Below, in pieces: positions 53,955 through 62,206 of a stretch of DNA of 64,000 nt; the stretch's first letter is position 1, and each line of letters starts with the position of its first letter. This stretch comes from Pontibacter sp. SGAir0037. Lineage in GTDB: Bacteria > Bacteroidota > Bacteroidia > Cytophagales > Hymenobacteraceae. The stretch lies in NCBI RefSeq assembly GCF_005491705.1, contig NZ_CP028092.1:3410001-3474000 (forward strand), read 5' to 3'. The translations under genes and the position numbers were made by a program. Under the pieces are notes generated by a model. It saw nothing but the letters and a program-made list of their open reading frames with translations. It did not search any database and was not told the DNA's origin.

Positions 53955-54644
53955 GTGCAAACTACTTCAAACTACAAAATACTGGTAGTAGACGACGATC
54001 CGGATATTGTTGAGCTACTAAATTATAATCTTGTAAAAGAACACTACGATGTAGCTGAAGCCGACAACGGTAAAAAAGCTATTGAGATGGCTCAGAAGTT
54101 TAAGCCGGATATTATCCTGATGGATGTTATGATGCCTGTAATGGACGGCATTTCTGCCTGCCGCCAGCTGCGGGAAATGTCTGACTTTAAGCATACACAC
54201 ATTATCTTTTTAACAGCACGTTCAGAAGAATTTTCAGAAGTGGCTGCTTTTGACGCAGGTGCTGATGATTTTATTACCAAACCCATTAAACCAAGAGCCT
54301 TGCTGAGCAGGCTGGCAGCCTTTGCACGACGCGATGCACAGGTAGAGGAAGAAGAAAAAGTAATTGAAATCGGTGGCCTCCGTATAGACAGGACCAGCTT
54401 TGCTGTTTACAAAGGCGACGCTAAAATCACACTACCCAAAAAGGAATTTGAGTTATTGGCTTTTCTGGCTGCTACACCTAATAAAGTTTTTAGCCGCGAA
54501 GAGTTGTTGAATAATGTTTGGGGGAACGATGTATATGTAATTGCCCGAACCGTAGATGTTCACATCAGAAAAGTGCGGGAGAAAATAGGCGAAGACAATA
54601 TCAGAACCATTAAGGGTGTAGGCTATAAGTTTAACACAGACTGA
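53955..54644 (+). CDS. PhoB/OmpR-type response regulator
   Basis: A 229-residue regulator. Receiver domain with Asp13-15 and phospho-acceptor Asp57 (LMDVMMP), Thr/Lys of FLTARSEEF and FITKPIKP, then a winged-helix OmpR domain (about 130-228: LPKKEFELLAFLA, VDVHIRKVREKIG, IRTIKGVGYKF). The start is GTG 53955. It precedes the PhoR-like kinase by 115 bp. In this phylum such pairs are often phosphate- or envelope-responsive; the signal is unknown here. Confidence 0.93.
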   Translation: MQTTSNYKILVVDDDPDIVELLNYNLVKEHYDVAEADNGKKAIEMAQKFKPDIILMDVMMPVMDGISACRQLREMSDFKHTHIIFLTARSEEFSEVAAFDAGADDFITKPIKPRALLSRLAAFARRDAQVEEEEKVIEIGGLRIDRTSFAVYKGDAKITLPKKEFELLAFLAATPNKVFSREELLNNVWGNDVYVIARTVDVHIRKVREKIGEDNIRTIKGVGYKFNTD

Positions 54645-54758
54645 TCGCTCTACAGAAAAGGACTGAGCAGAAACAGATGTAAAACTATAGGCTATCTACT
54701 TTTTATTATCAGAAAATCTTGTGTCTTTTGCCCTGACACCAGTGCCTGATTACTTTCA

Positions 54759-55799
54759 ATGAATTTAAATTCGCGTTCGCTTGCCCTTCTTATATCACTG
54801 GCAGTAGCAGGAGTGCTTACTGCCTTTATTGCTTTAGCCACTTACTTATCCACAGAGGGTTTATTAGTTGCTTTGGCTCTTGTTTTTATCTGCTGCTTCC
54901 TGATTATCCATTTTTCGTATGAAGCACTTGTGTTTCGGGAAATAAAGAACGTTTACTCCAGCCTGGAGAAGATAAAAAAACAGGAGTATAAAAAAATTGA
55001 AGGCCGTTCACTTTTTAATTCTGATCCATTGCGCAAAATCAAGGATGAGATTTACCAGATAGCCGAAAAGAAACAGGAAGAAATAGACGAACTGAAGCAG
55101 CTGCAAAACATGCGCAGAGAGTTTTTAGCAGATGTGTCGCACGAGCTAAAGACACCCATTTTTGCAGCACAAGGTTTTATTCACACACTGCTGGATGGCG
55201 CTATGGATGACCCCATTGTGCGCGACAAGTTTCTGCAGAAAGCGGCCAAAAGCCTGGATGGCTTGGATGCCCTGGTGCAAGACCTGATCAGTATTTCTCA
55301 GTTTGAGAAAGGCGTAGTAAAGATGCAGAAGCGAGACTTTGATGCCATTCAGCTGGCAAGAGAGGTATTTGAGCAACTGGAGCAAAAAGCAGCCTCCCTG
55401 GAGATAAACCTACATCTGGAACTCGACTCCAAACAGAAAGTAATGCTTTATGCTGACCCTAACCGCATCAGGCAGGTTTTTGTAAACCTGGTGGATAATG
55501 CCATCAAATACGGTAGAAAAGGCGGCAACATTTGGGTGTCTTTTGAAGAAGGACGTAAAAAGTATACTATAACTGTAAAAGACGACGGTAAAGGTATTGC
55601 CCAGGAGCACATTAACCGGATATTTGAACGATTTTACCGCATTGATAAAAGCCGCGCCCGCGACACCACCAGCACCGGCCTTGGCCTTGCCATCTGCAAG
55701 CACATAGTAGAAGCTCATCGTTCTATTATAGCCGTAAAAAGTGAGGTGGGCAAAGGTACTACCTTACGCTTTAAACTGCTGAAAGCGAAAAAGGAGTAG
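54759..55799 (+). CDS. PhoR-like sensor histidine kinase
   Basis: A 346-residue kinase: two membrane segments (about 9-28 and 35-55) with almost no periplasmic loop, then a HisKA domain with DVSHELKTP (His128), and the HATPase domain with N-box VNLVDNAIKYG, the G1 box VKDDGKGIA, FERFYRIDKSRAR and TGLGLAICKHIVEAH. It is the obvious partner of the upstream response regulator. Confidence 0.93.
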   Translation: MNLNSRSLALLISLAVAGVLTAFIALATYLSTEGLLVALALVFICCFLIIHFSYEALVFREIKNVYSSLEKIKKQEYKKIEGRSLFNSDPLRKIKDEIYQIAEKKQEEIDELKQLQNMRREFLADVSHELKTPIFAAQGFIHTLLDGAMDDPIVRDKFLQKAAKSLDGLDALVQDLISISQFEKGVVKMQKRDFDAIQLAREVFEQLEQKAASLEINLHLELDSKQKVMLYADPNRIRQVFVNLVDNAIKYGRKGGNIWVSFEEGRKKYTITVKDDGKGIAQEHINRIFERFYRIDKSRARDTTSTGLGLAICKHIVEAHRSIIAVKSEVGKGTTLRFKLLKAKKE

Positions 55800-55837
55800 T
55801 ATCAGATATGGATAATTTGCAGCTGGAAATACCTGGT

Positions 55838-56521
55838 TCATGAATAGCTATGTTGCAGCTTTTGCATAAAGGAAGCGCCAACAGGTACAACCTGGTCTTT
55901 TACACATACCTGATGGCGCTCAATTTTATTGATTCTATCTTTGGCAACCACATAAGACCGATGCACACGCACAAACCTATCGGCTGGCAGTAACTCACAA
56001 AGTTCATTTATCGTCATCCGCGAGAGCAGTTTCTTCTCTTCCAGCACAAACGTAATATAGTTGCCGGCTGCCTCCATATACAAAATTTCATCATACAACA
56101 CCTTCACCTGCTCATAGCCTGTTTTAAGGAAAATATAATCTTTGTTGGGAGCCACTGATTTGTTACGGAGTTGCAGATGTTCCTGTGCCTTGTTACAGGC
56201 TTTCACAAACCTGGCCAGCGAGAAAGGCTTCAGCAGGTAATCAATAGCATCCAGCTCAAAGCTGGTAACAGCATGCTCCGAATAGGCAGTAGTAAATATA
56301 ACAAGCGGCTTTTTCTGCAGACTGGCAACAAACTCCAGACCTGAGATATCAGGCATTTTTATATCCAGAAAAAGTACATCAACAGGCTCACGTTGTAAGT
56401 ATTCCAAGGCTTTAAAGGCATCTGTAAAGCAAGCCTCCAGTTCCAGGAAAGGCACCTTCGCTGCCAGCGAACGTACTACTTCCAAGGCCATTGGTTCATC
56501 GTCTATTGCTATTGCTTTCAT
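55838..56521 (-). CDS. LytTR response regulator
   Basis: A 227-residue response regulator with receiver domain (Asp7/Asp8, phospho-acceptor Asp53 in FLDIKMPD) and C-terminal LytTR domain (about 130-225, YIFLKTGYEQVKV ... RFVRVHRSYVVAKD). Its natural partner is a LytS-type kinase, here a damaged gene at 57846-58345. The TlpA-like gene sits between regulator and kinase remnant on the same strand. The regulator gene itself appears intact. Confidence 0.92.
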   Translation of the reverse strand: MKAIAIDDEPMALEVVRSLAAKVPFLELEACFTDAFKALEYLQREPVDVLFLDIKMPDISGLEFVASLQKKPLVIFTTAYSEHAVTSFELDAIDYLLKPFSLARFVKACNKAQEHLQLRNKSVAPNKDYIFLKTGYEQVKVLYDEILYMEAAGNYITFVLEEKKLLSRMTINELCELLPADRFVRVHRSYVVAKDRINKIERHQVCVKDQVVPVGASFMQKLQHSYS

Positions 56522-56579
56522 AATATATAAATAGTGTCGCTACGAAGAATATCAGCTTCAGAGCAATTTAGATAAATAG

Positions 56580-57701
56580 TTACTTCGCCTCCATCAATTC
56601 ATCTAATTTCTTATAGAAGCTGTCATCTTCGCCAATAAACTTAGCTATAATCTTTTTATCCTGATCCAGTATGAATTTAGTAGGATAAGCTTCTACACCA
56701 TACCTTACCGCTACATTAGCCTCAGTTTCCGATGTATCGATCACTTGTGGCCAGAGTAGTTCGTGCTTCTGCACTGCTGTTCTCCAGGCCTCTTCAGTCT
56801 CATTGCAATCTATACCAATAAACTCGATGCTGCCTTTATACTTAGAGTAGTATTCTTTCATCTTAGGAAAACCTTTTACACAAGGTGCACACCAACTTCC
56901 CCAAAAGTCTAATACAATATATCGGCCTTTTACTGTATTTAAAGCAAAGTCTCCGGCGAGTGAAGGCAATTTAAACTCAGGGGCTGTTTCGCCTTCTTTT
57001 ATAATCTGTTTCGCTTTCTGTATTTTAGTATACTTATCATAGGTATCCAGCTGGCTTTCGAGCATTGTCTTAAACAGACCATTTCGAACATCAGGTGCCA
57101 GAGCAGGATAAAGTTTCCCTAAATTCTCCCAAGACTGATCCAAAAGAAAATAAGCTGCCAAATCCTTGTTTAAATTGTTTTTGACATATTCCAGCTTTGC
57201 TTCTCCTCCTATTCCTTTTATTCTATTACGCTTCTGAAAAAGCTCATTGATCAATGTTTTGTCACCGTTATTGGCTATAAGTGTATCAAGCTGAAGCTCC
57301 ACTGCTACAGCCTCCGATACTGCTTCAATGTAACTTTTCCTTACCTTTGTATATTGCTCATTAAATTCTGTGCCTTTAACCGTATAATCCATGTAAAGCT
57401 CTTTTAGCTCTCCCTCAATCTCTAGCTTATCACCAGGCTTTACTAATACAATTATAGCTTTTTCTCTTGCCCAATAAGGACTGCCATCTCTTCTAGTATA
57501 AATGGCTTTCTTTGGCATAAGGTACACCATCAATGGCGCAGCTCCGGGTATATTACAGGTAAAATACCCTTCTTTAGCAACCAATGTATCCTGTACAGAA
57601 TCTCCTGAGTTATCATCTGGAGTTAATATAGGATAATACGAAACCAGAATTTCATCATCTCCTAAACCTTGGATATTGGCCTTGATATTATGTGTCGCCA
57701 T
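56580..57701 (-). CDS. TlpA-like thioredoxin-family protein, signal peptide lost by frameshift
   Basis: A 373-residue protein: an N-terminal DUF4369-like domain (about 5-115), a helical linker, and a C-terminal AhpC/TSA-thioredoxin domain with WGSWCAPC (Cys271, Cys274). Such proteins are exported. Upstream of the ATG used here (57701) the same frame stays open and encodes a hydrophobic segment with lipobox LVSC, but no start codon is in frame; an ATG at 57793 (ATGGAAAG) is one base out. One more A in that run would restore a full lipoprotein. Either a real mutation or a sequencing error. Confidence 0.82.
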   Translation of the reverse strand: MATHNIKANIQGLGDDEILVSYYPILTPDDNSGDSVQDTLVAKEGYFTCNIPGAAPLMVYLMPKKAIYTRRDGSPYWAREKAIIVLVKPGDKLEIEGELKELYMDYTVKGTEFNEQYTKVRKSYIEAVSEAVAVELQLDTLIANNGDKTLINELFQKRNRIKGIGGEAKLEYVKNNLNKDLAAYFLLDQSWENLGKLYPALAPDVRNGLFKTMLESQLDTYDKYTKIQKAKQIIKEGETAPEFKLPSLAGDFALNTVKGRYIVLDFWGSWCAPCVKGFPKMKEYYSKYKGSIEFIGIDCNETEEAWRTAVQKHELLWPQVIDTSETEANVAVRYGVEAYPTKFILDQDKKIIAKFIGEDDSFYKKLDELMEAK

Positions 57702-57793
57702 AGTTGGATGTATTGTTAGTTGTTTGGCTTGCTTACAGGATACCAGCCATCCTAGTGCTACTACTAGCGTTACTACTAATTTAATCTTTCCAT
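57702..57793 (-). pseudogene. frameshifted signal-peptide end of the TlpA-like gene
   Basis: From ATG 57793 the frame stops after five codons, while the frame joined to the downstream gene reads a hydrophobic segment followed by lipobox LVSC and KQAKQ. One missing A in the AAA run (57787-57789) explains the break. Confidence 0.6.
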
Positions 57794-57845
57794 AACGAGT
57801 TGTTTATATAATTACTAAGACATCTTCTAATGGTGGTAACTTATT

Positions 57846-58345
57846 TTACAGCTGAAGAGTCAGGTGCACAAAAAACTCCTCAGAGGTTTCCCTTATTACT
57901 AAATCGTGCTTCTGCGGGTATAATAAGGCTAATCGCTGCTTCACATTCTCCAGTCCTATACCCGATTTATCTTTCTCAGGATCGTGTTCCTGCTTTTGAT
58001 GTGTGCTATTGTAAATATCATAATATAATTTATCCTGTGCAAAATACAATGTTATTTTAATCCAGGATTGTCCCTTTAAGCTAATTCCATGTTTAAAAGC
58101 ATTTTCAACAAAAGGAATAAGCAGCATTGGGGCTATGAATTTTTCCTCAAGTACATCTTCAATTTTTGTTTGTATTGTTATATCTGGATCAGCAATTGAA
58201 AAGGAGGCAACTAATCCCATATACCAGAATACTTAACAGCACTGTTAAAGTATAATCCCTTCTTAAGTACAACTTGGGGTAGATATAAAAATTAACAATA
58301 AGAAAAGTAAAATTCAATCTTCTTATATGCTGTACCCTTGTTCAT
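57846..58345 (-). pseudogene. degraded LytS-type histidine kinase
   Basis: Three pieces of one kinase gene in different frames. A start-like piece (ATG 58345, MNKGTAYKKIEFYF), a membrane-segment piece (about 58215-58320: FYIYPKLYLRR, TVLLSILVYG), and an HATPase piece (57846-58220, open frame with PFVENAFKHG and GIGLENVKQRLALLYP). The HisKA/His region and other membrane segments are missing. The remaining 124-residue frame is probably nonfunctional alone; it was presumably the partner of the LytTR regulator at 55838. Confidence 0.7.
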
Positions 58346-58586
58346 ATGATACAATCTTACAGGTAAGTTTTAAAGCAGAAAAATAATTGTGATCAATCCC
58401 GCAATATCTGTGATAAATCAGGATTCTCTGGATGAAAGGATGAACAGGAGGTGGTACAAAAGCTGTTATCGTTTTAAAGTGCAGGCACTGCCGAAATGCA
58501 ACTTATAGTGCACGCTAAAATTCTGTATCTTTGCAGCAGGAAGCAGGGCTACAGAGTAGCTACCCCTATTTACTTTAAATGATAGA

Positions 58587-59297
58587 ATGAAATATCCCGT
58601 TTTTAAGGATCTGATTGTGTTTGAGAGTGAGGATTACCTGGTGGTGAACAAGCCTCCTTTCCTGGCTACATTAGAAGACAGAACCCCTAATACAACTAAT
58701 TTACTTAAACTGGCCAAGCAGTACGACCCTGAACTCCAGGCTTGCCACCGCCTGGATAAAGACACCTCAGGCTGCCTGGTATTTGCCAAAAATCCGGAGG
58801 CTTATCGCCACCTGTCGATGCAGTTCGAACACCGTGAGGTTTACAAGGTATACCATGCCGTAGCCTGGGGTATACATAAATTCGATGATCAATTGGTAAG
58901 TCGTGCCATATTGCCAAGTGCAAAAGGCGTTGCCAAGCTAACTCCTCAGGGAAAACCAGCCGAAACATACTTCACCACATTAGAAAACTTCAGTCGCCAT
59001 ACCTTAATTGAATGTATGCCGGTAACAGGCCGCCTGCACCAGATACGGGTGCACCTGGCTTCTATTGGTGCCCCGATTGTAAGCGACGAACTGTATGGCG
59101 GAGAACATCTGTACCTCTCTAACCTGAAGCGCGGCTTCAACCTGAAGCAAAATACAGAAGAGCTACCACTGATCAAGCGCTTTGCCCTGCATTCGCATAC
59201 CATTGGCTTTAAACAATTGAATGATGAACCAGTAAAGGTAGAGGCGCCTTATCCTAAAGACTTTGCTGTGCTGGTGAAGCAACTAAGGTCGCATTAA
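58587..59297 (+). CDS. RluA-family pseudouridine synthase
   Basis: A 236-residue tRNA/rRNA pseudouridine synthase. The catalytic motif HRLDKDTSG has the essential Asp57, followed by KVYHAVAWG and GRLHQIRVHLASIGAPIVSDELYGG in the family order (quoted in short parts). There is no S4 domain, so it is like RluA/TruC types; the target uridine is unknown. It sits just before the IS3 element, with 38 bp between its stop and the proposed left end. Confidence 0.92.
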   Translation: MKYPVFKDLIVFESEDYLVVNKPPFLATLEDRTPNTTNLLKLAKQYDPELQACHRLDKDTSGCLVFAKNPEAYRHLSMQFEHREVYKVYHAVAWGIHKFDDQLVSRAILPSAKGVAKLTPQGKPAETYFTTLENFSRHTLIECMPVTGRLHQIRVHLASIGAPIVSDELYGGEHLYLSNLKRGFNLKQNTEELPLIKRFALHSHTIGFKQLNDEPVKVEAPYPKDFAVLVKQLRSH

Positions 59298-59376
59298 CTA
59301 ATTATGATAAATATAATACTCCCTATGTTTAGGTCCACTATTTTAATTGACGTATAACATTTAACTTAGTGAAACA

Positions 59377-59643
59377 ATGAAAGGGAAAAGAAGGAAATTC
59401 AGCGCGGCCTTCAAGGCCAAGGTAGCCCTGGAGGCTTTGAAAGAGCGGGAGAGCCTGGCGGAGCTGTCCAAACGCTTCGAGGTGCACCCGAACATGATCA
59501 GCAAATGGAAGCAGGAGTTTGTGGAGAACTCTTCTCTTGTCTTTGAAAAGGAGAAGGGTCCTGCACAGGAGCCTGACACCGAGACGCTCTATGCCCGCAT
59601 CGGCAGTCTGGAGTTGGAGAAAGAGTTCTTAAAAAAAGCTTAG
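59377..59643 (+). CDS. IS3 transposase OrfA
   Basis: An 88-residue HTH_Tnp-type DNA-binding protein: KRRKFSAAFKAKVALEAL, then LAELSKRFEVHPNMISKWKQEF as helix-turn-helix (quoted in part), and a leucine-rich coiled coil to the end. It ends at the slippery run TTAAAAAAAGCTTAG. Normally OrfA and OrfB are fused by ribosomal frameshift. Here the OrfB frame is +1 to OrfA with seven A; with eight A it would be the usual -1. Confidence 0.9.
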   Translation: MKGKRRKFSAAFKAKVALEALKERESLAELSKRFEVHPNMISKWKQEFVENSSLVFEKEKGPAQEPDTETLYARIGSLELEKEFLKKA

Positions 59644-59677
59644 GGAAGCTCGGACTCTAACAGAGCTGAGAAAGCTG

Positions 59678-60487
59678 GTGGAGCCGACAGGCGGGCTCAG
59701 CGTCCGCTGCCAGTGTGATTTGCTGGGCATCCACCGCAGCGGCGTCTACTACTCTCCGGCAAAGGAGAGCGAGGAGAACCTGGCTATCATGCGCCTGCTG
59801 GACGAGCGTTACCTGGACAAGCCCACGCACGGGGTCTTGCAGATGCAGGACTACCTGCGGGATGAAGGGTATCGGGTGAATCACAAGCGGGTCAGAAGGC
59901 TCCTGAGGCTCATGGGCCTGGAGGCCATCTACCCTAAGCGGAACCTGAGCCAGCTGGGCCAGGCAGAGTATATCCACCCTTACCTGCTGAGGAACCTAAA
60001 GGTAGCGGATCCAAACCAGGTCTGGGAGGTGGACATCACCTACATCCCGCTGGAGAAGGGGTTTATGTACCTGACGGCCGTCATCGATGTGTATAGCCGC
60101 TATGTGGTCGGCTGGGGGCTGTCCAACAGCCTGGAGGCCGAGGCAAGCCTATCGGTGCTGCGGGAGGCGATTGCCCGCCACGGCAAACCGCAGATAGTGA
60201 ACTCCGACCAGGGCAGTCAGTTCACCTGCAAAGAGTGGGTGGGACACCTGAAGGAGGAAGGCATCCGCATCAGCATGGATGGCAAGGGCAGGGCGCTGGA
60301 CAATATTTACATCGAGCGGCTGTGGCGGACGCTGAAGCGGGACTATGTTTACTTAAACCCGGCAAAGGATGGATGGGAGCTGTATCAGGGAGTGAAGGGC
60401 TTCTTCAGTTTCTACAACCATGAGAAGCATCACCAGGGAATCGGCAGGTGTATTCCGGTAGAGGTCTATAAACAACAGGCTGCGTGA
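59678..60487 (+). CDS. IS3 transposase OrfB (DDE integrase)
   Basis: A 269-residue retroviral-integrase-type transposase. The catalytic triad is complete: Asp119 in VDITYI, Asp177 in NSDQGSQF and Glu213 in YIERLWRTLKRD, the D-D(35)-E spacing. Its frame is open from 59633, so the fused product would include KKLREARTLTELRKL from the slippery site; a separate GTG start at 59678 is also possible. The catalytic part looks intact, so mobility depends on the frameshift. Confidence 0.92.
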   Translation: MEPTGGLSVRCQCDLLGIHRSGVYYSPAKESEENLAIMRLLDERYLDKPTHGVLQMQDYLRDEGYRVNHKRVRRLLRLMGLEAIYPKRNLSQLGQAEYIHPYLLRNLKVADPNQVWEVDITYIPLEKGFMYLTAVIDVYSRYVVGWGLSNSLEAEASLSVLREAIARHGKPQIVNSDQGSQFTCKEWVGHLKEEGIRISMDGKGRALDNIYIERLWRTLKRDYVYLNPAKDGWELYQGVKGFFSFYNHEKHHQGIGRCIPVEVYKQQAA

Positions 60488-60651
60488 GTTGGGGAGAGTA
60501 TAAGTAGGGAATCAACTTAGAAACAGTAACTCGTGGTCCTACAAAGAGGGAGCACTATAAAAAGACTTCACGACAAAGGACAAATGAGCAAGTACAGAGC
60601 CTTTTGTATCCTTTGTCTTTTTGTCACATTGTCCTTTTACTTTATTTAAAA

Positions 60652-61632
60652 TCAACTCACCTGAAGCACAATCTTGCCAATATTCCCGTTCTGCTCCATG
60701 TATCGATGTGCCTCGGCCACATCCTGCCAACTAAACACAGAATCTATTACAGGTTTTAGCTGGCCCGACTGAAACAGAGGTAATGCAAACGCACTCAAAT
60801 CTCTGGTGAGCTGAACCTGATAATCGCGGGTACGGGATCGAAGGGTGGAGCCTGAAATCTGCAGGCGCTTCGACAGCACCTTCCGCAAATCAAAGTTTTC
60901 AACTTTTCCCCCACCTAAACTAGCAAGCAGCACCAGCCTCCCATCCAGCCCCAGGCAGTCTATGTTGTTGCTAAAGTATGGTCCTGCAATAAAGTCAACA
61001 ATCAAGTCTACACCCTCCGATTTAGTATATTGCATCACCTCGTTCAGGAAAGCCTGTTCTTTATAATTGATGGCTTTACTTGCACCTAAGTCCAGGCAGG
61101 CCTGTATCTTCTTTTCAGATGCTGTAACTAATACCTCCGCCTGCTTCGCCTTAGCCAGCTGAATAGCTGCTGTGCCTACGCCACTGGCTCCGGCATGCAC
61201 CAGCACACGCTCCCCTGCCTGCAAATCTCCAATCCAGAACAAAGCCTGGTAAGCAGTCAGAAAAACTTCCGGTATCGCAGCAGCTTGTTCCATCGATAAG
61301 TTTTCAGGCAACGGCATAGCCATAGCTTCGTCTATCACGGCAAACTCGGCATACCCTCCACCGGGTAGCAGTCCAAAAACTTTGTCTCCTGTACGAAAGC
61401 GACTACAGTTCTCTCCTGATTCTTCTACTACACCGGCAATCTCCAGTCCCAGCAGTGGACTTGCGCCTTTGGGCGGCGGATACTTTCCTTCACGCTGTAA
61501 AGTATCGGCACGGTTAAGGGCAGTGGCATGCACCTTTACCAGCAGTTCATTAGGCTTCGGTACCGGCTTTTCGTATTCCCCGAGCTGCAATTGCTCTGGC
61601 CCTCCAGGTTGTCTCACTAGTATGGCTTTCAT
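60652..61632 (-). CDS. quinone oxidoreductase, PIG3-type
   Basis: A 326-residue medium-chain reductase of the zeta-crystallin/PIG3 group: N-terminal GroES-like part (KPNELLVKVHATALNRAD), the cofactor motif HAGASGVGTAAIQLAK (AxxGxxG type, near residue 148) and the NGNIGKIVL ending. It lacks the structural and catalytic zinc ligands of alcohol dehydrogenases. It should reduce quinones or activated alkenes with NADPH. It starts divergently from the BlaI/M56 pair, 207 bp away. Confidence 0.9.
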   Translation of the reverse strand: MKAILVRQPGGPEQLQLGEYEKPVPKPNELLVKVHATALNRADTLQREGKYPPPKGASPLLGLEIAGVVEESGENCSRFRTGDKVFGLLPGGGYAEFAVIDEAMAMPLPENLSMEQAAAIPEVFLTAYQALFWIGDLQAGERVLVHAGASGVGTAAIQLAKAKQAEVLVTASEKKIQACLDLGASKAINYKEQAFLNEVMQYTKSEGVDLIVDFIAGPYFSNNIDCLGLDGRLVLLASLGGGKVENFDLRKVLSKRLQISGSTLRSRTRDYQVQLTRDLSAFALPLFQSGQLKPVIDSVFSWQDVAEAHRYMEQNGNIGKIVLQVS

Positions 61633-61790
61633 TTATCAGATGCTAAATATTAGCTTTTAGATGTTAGACTTCTATTAATAGACGCAAGATAAGCTGGTAA
61701 AGATACTTCAACAGCCACCACGCCTTTCTGTGTGCAAGTAATCCTACATAAGTACTTCATTATAAATAATTAAAAATATAACCAAGCTAC

Positions 61791-61821
61791 TTGACTTTAT
61801 TACGAAATATTCGTAAATATA
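61791..61821 (+). promoter_or_regulatory. candidate promoter of blaI-M56
   Basis: TTG (61791-61793), 20 nt, TAAATATA (61814-61821). The -7 element lies between and on the two dyads described next. Confidence 0.4.
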
Positions 61822-61834
61822 CGAAAATATCGTA
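61801..61834. promoter_or_regulatory. two BlaI-type operator dyads
   Basis: TACGAAATATTCGTA (61801-61815) and TACGAAAATATCGTA (61820-61834) are dyads with TACGA/TCGTA arms and 5-nt centres (the first with one more arm pair). They lie between -33 and the ATG at 61840, the place of autoregulatory operators in BlaI/MecI systems. Confidence 0.7.
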
Positions 61835-61839
61835 ATTGT

Positions 61840-62205
61840 ATGGAAAAGCTAACACAACAAGAAGAAGAGGCCATGCAGGTAATCTGGCAACTGAATGGCG
61901 GTTTTATCAAGGACTTTCTGGAGAAGCTGCCTGATCCACAGCCACCTTATACTACTCTGGCCTCTACGGTAAAGAACCTAGAGAAGAAGGGGTATCTGGT
62001 AAGCGAAAAGCTGGGAAACACCTACCGCTACACCCCACTTATAAAGGCTGAAGATTATAAGAAACGCTTTATGAAGGGCTTTGTAGGAGACTACTTTAAG
62101 GATTCCTATAAAGAACTGGTGGCCTTTTTTGCCAAAGAACAGCAAATCAGCGCAGAAGAACTGAAAGAGATTATAGATATGATTGAGAATAAAAAATCAG
62201 AATGA
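61840..62205 (+). CDS. BlaI/MecI/CopY-type repressor
   Basis: A 121-residue winged-helix repressor: LTQQEEEAMQVIWQL, then TTLASTVKNLEKKGYLVSEKLG (recognition helix and wing, quoted in part), and a helical C-terminal dimerisation part. In this family an M56 membrane peptidase cleaves the repressor on signal; that gene follows with only 1 bp between stop and start. Two matching dyads lie over its own promoter, so autorepression is likely. Confidence 0.93.
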   Translation: MEKLTQQEEEAMQVIWQLNGGFIKDFLEKLPDPQPPYTTLASTVKNLEKKGYLVSEKLGNTYRYTPLIKAEDYKKRFMKGFVGDYFKDSYKELVAFFAKEQQISAEELKEIIDMIENKKSE

Positions 62206-62206
62206 T

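Larger units (their letters stand above)
59326..60545 (+). mobile_element. IS3-family insertion sequence
   Basis: An element of about 1.2 kb with orfA (HTH) and orfB (DDE). Likely imperfect terminal repeats: TTTAGGTCCAC on the left and, read inwards from the right, GTAGGACCAC. Ends are approximate within a few bases; no clear target duplication is seen. The element is visibly richer in G+C than its neighbours, suggesting recent arrival. Confidence 0.85.

Noticed and set aside
59300..59340. Target-site duplication of the IS3 element
   Set aside because: I compared the sequences outside the proposed ends in several registers and found no convincing 3- to 5-bp direct repeat.
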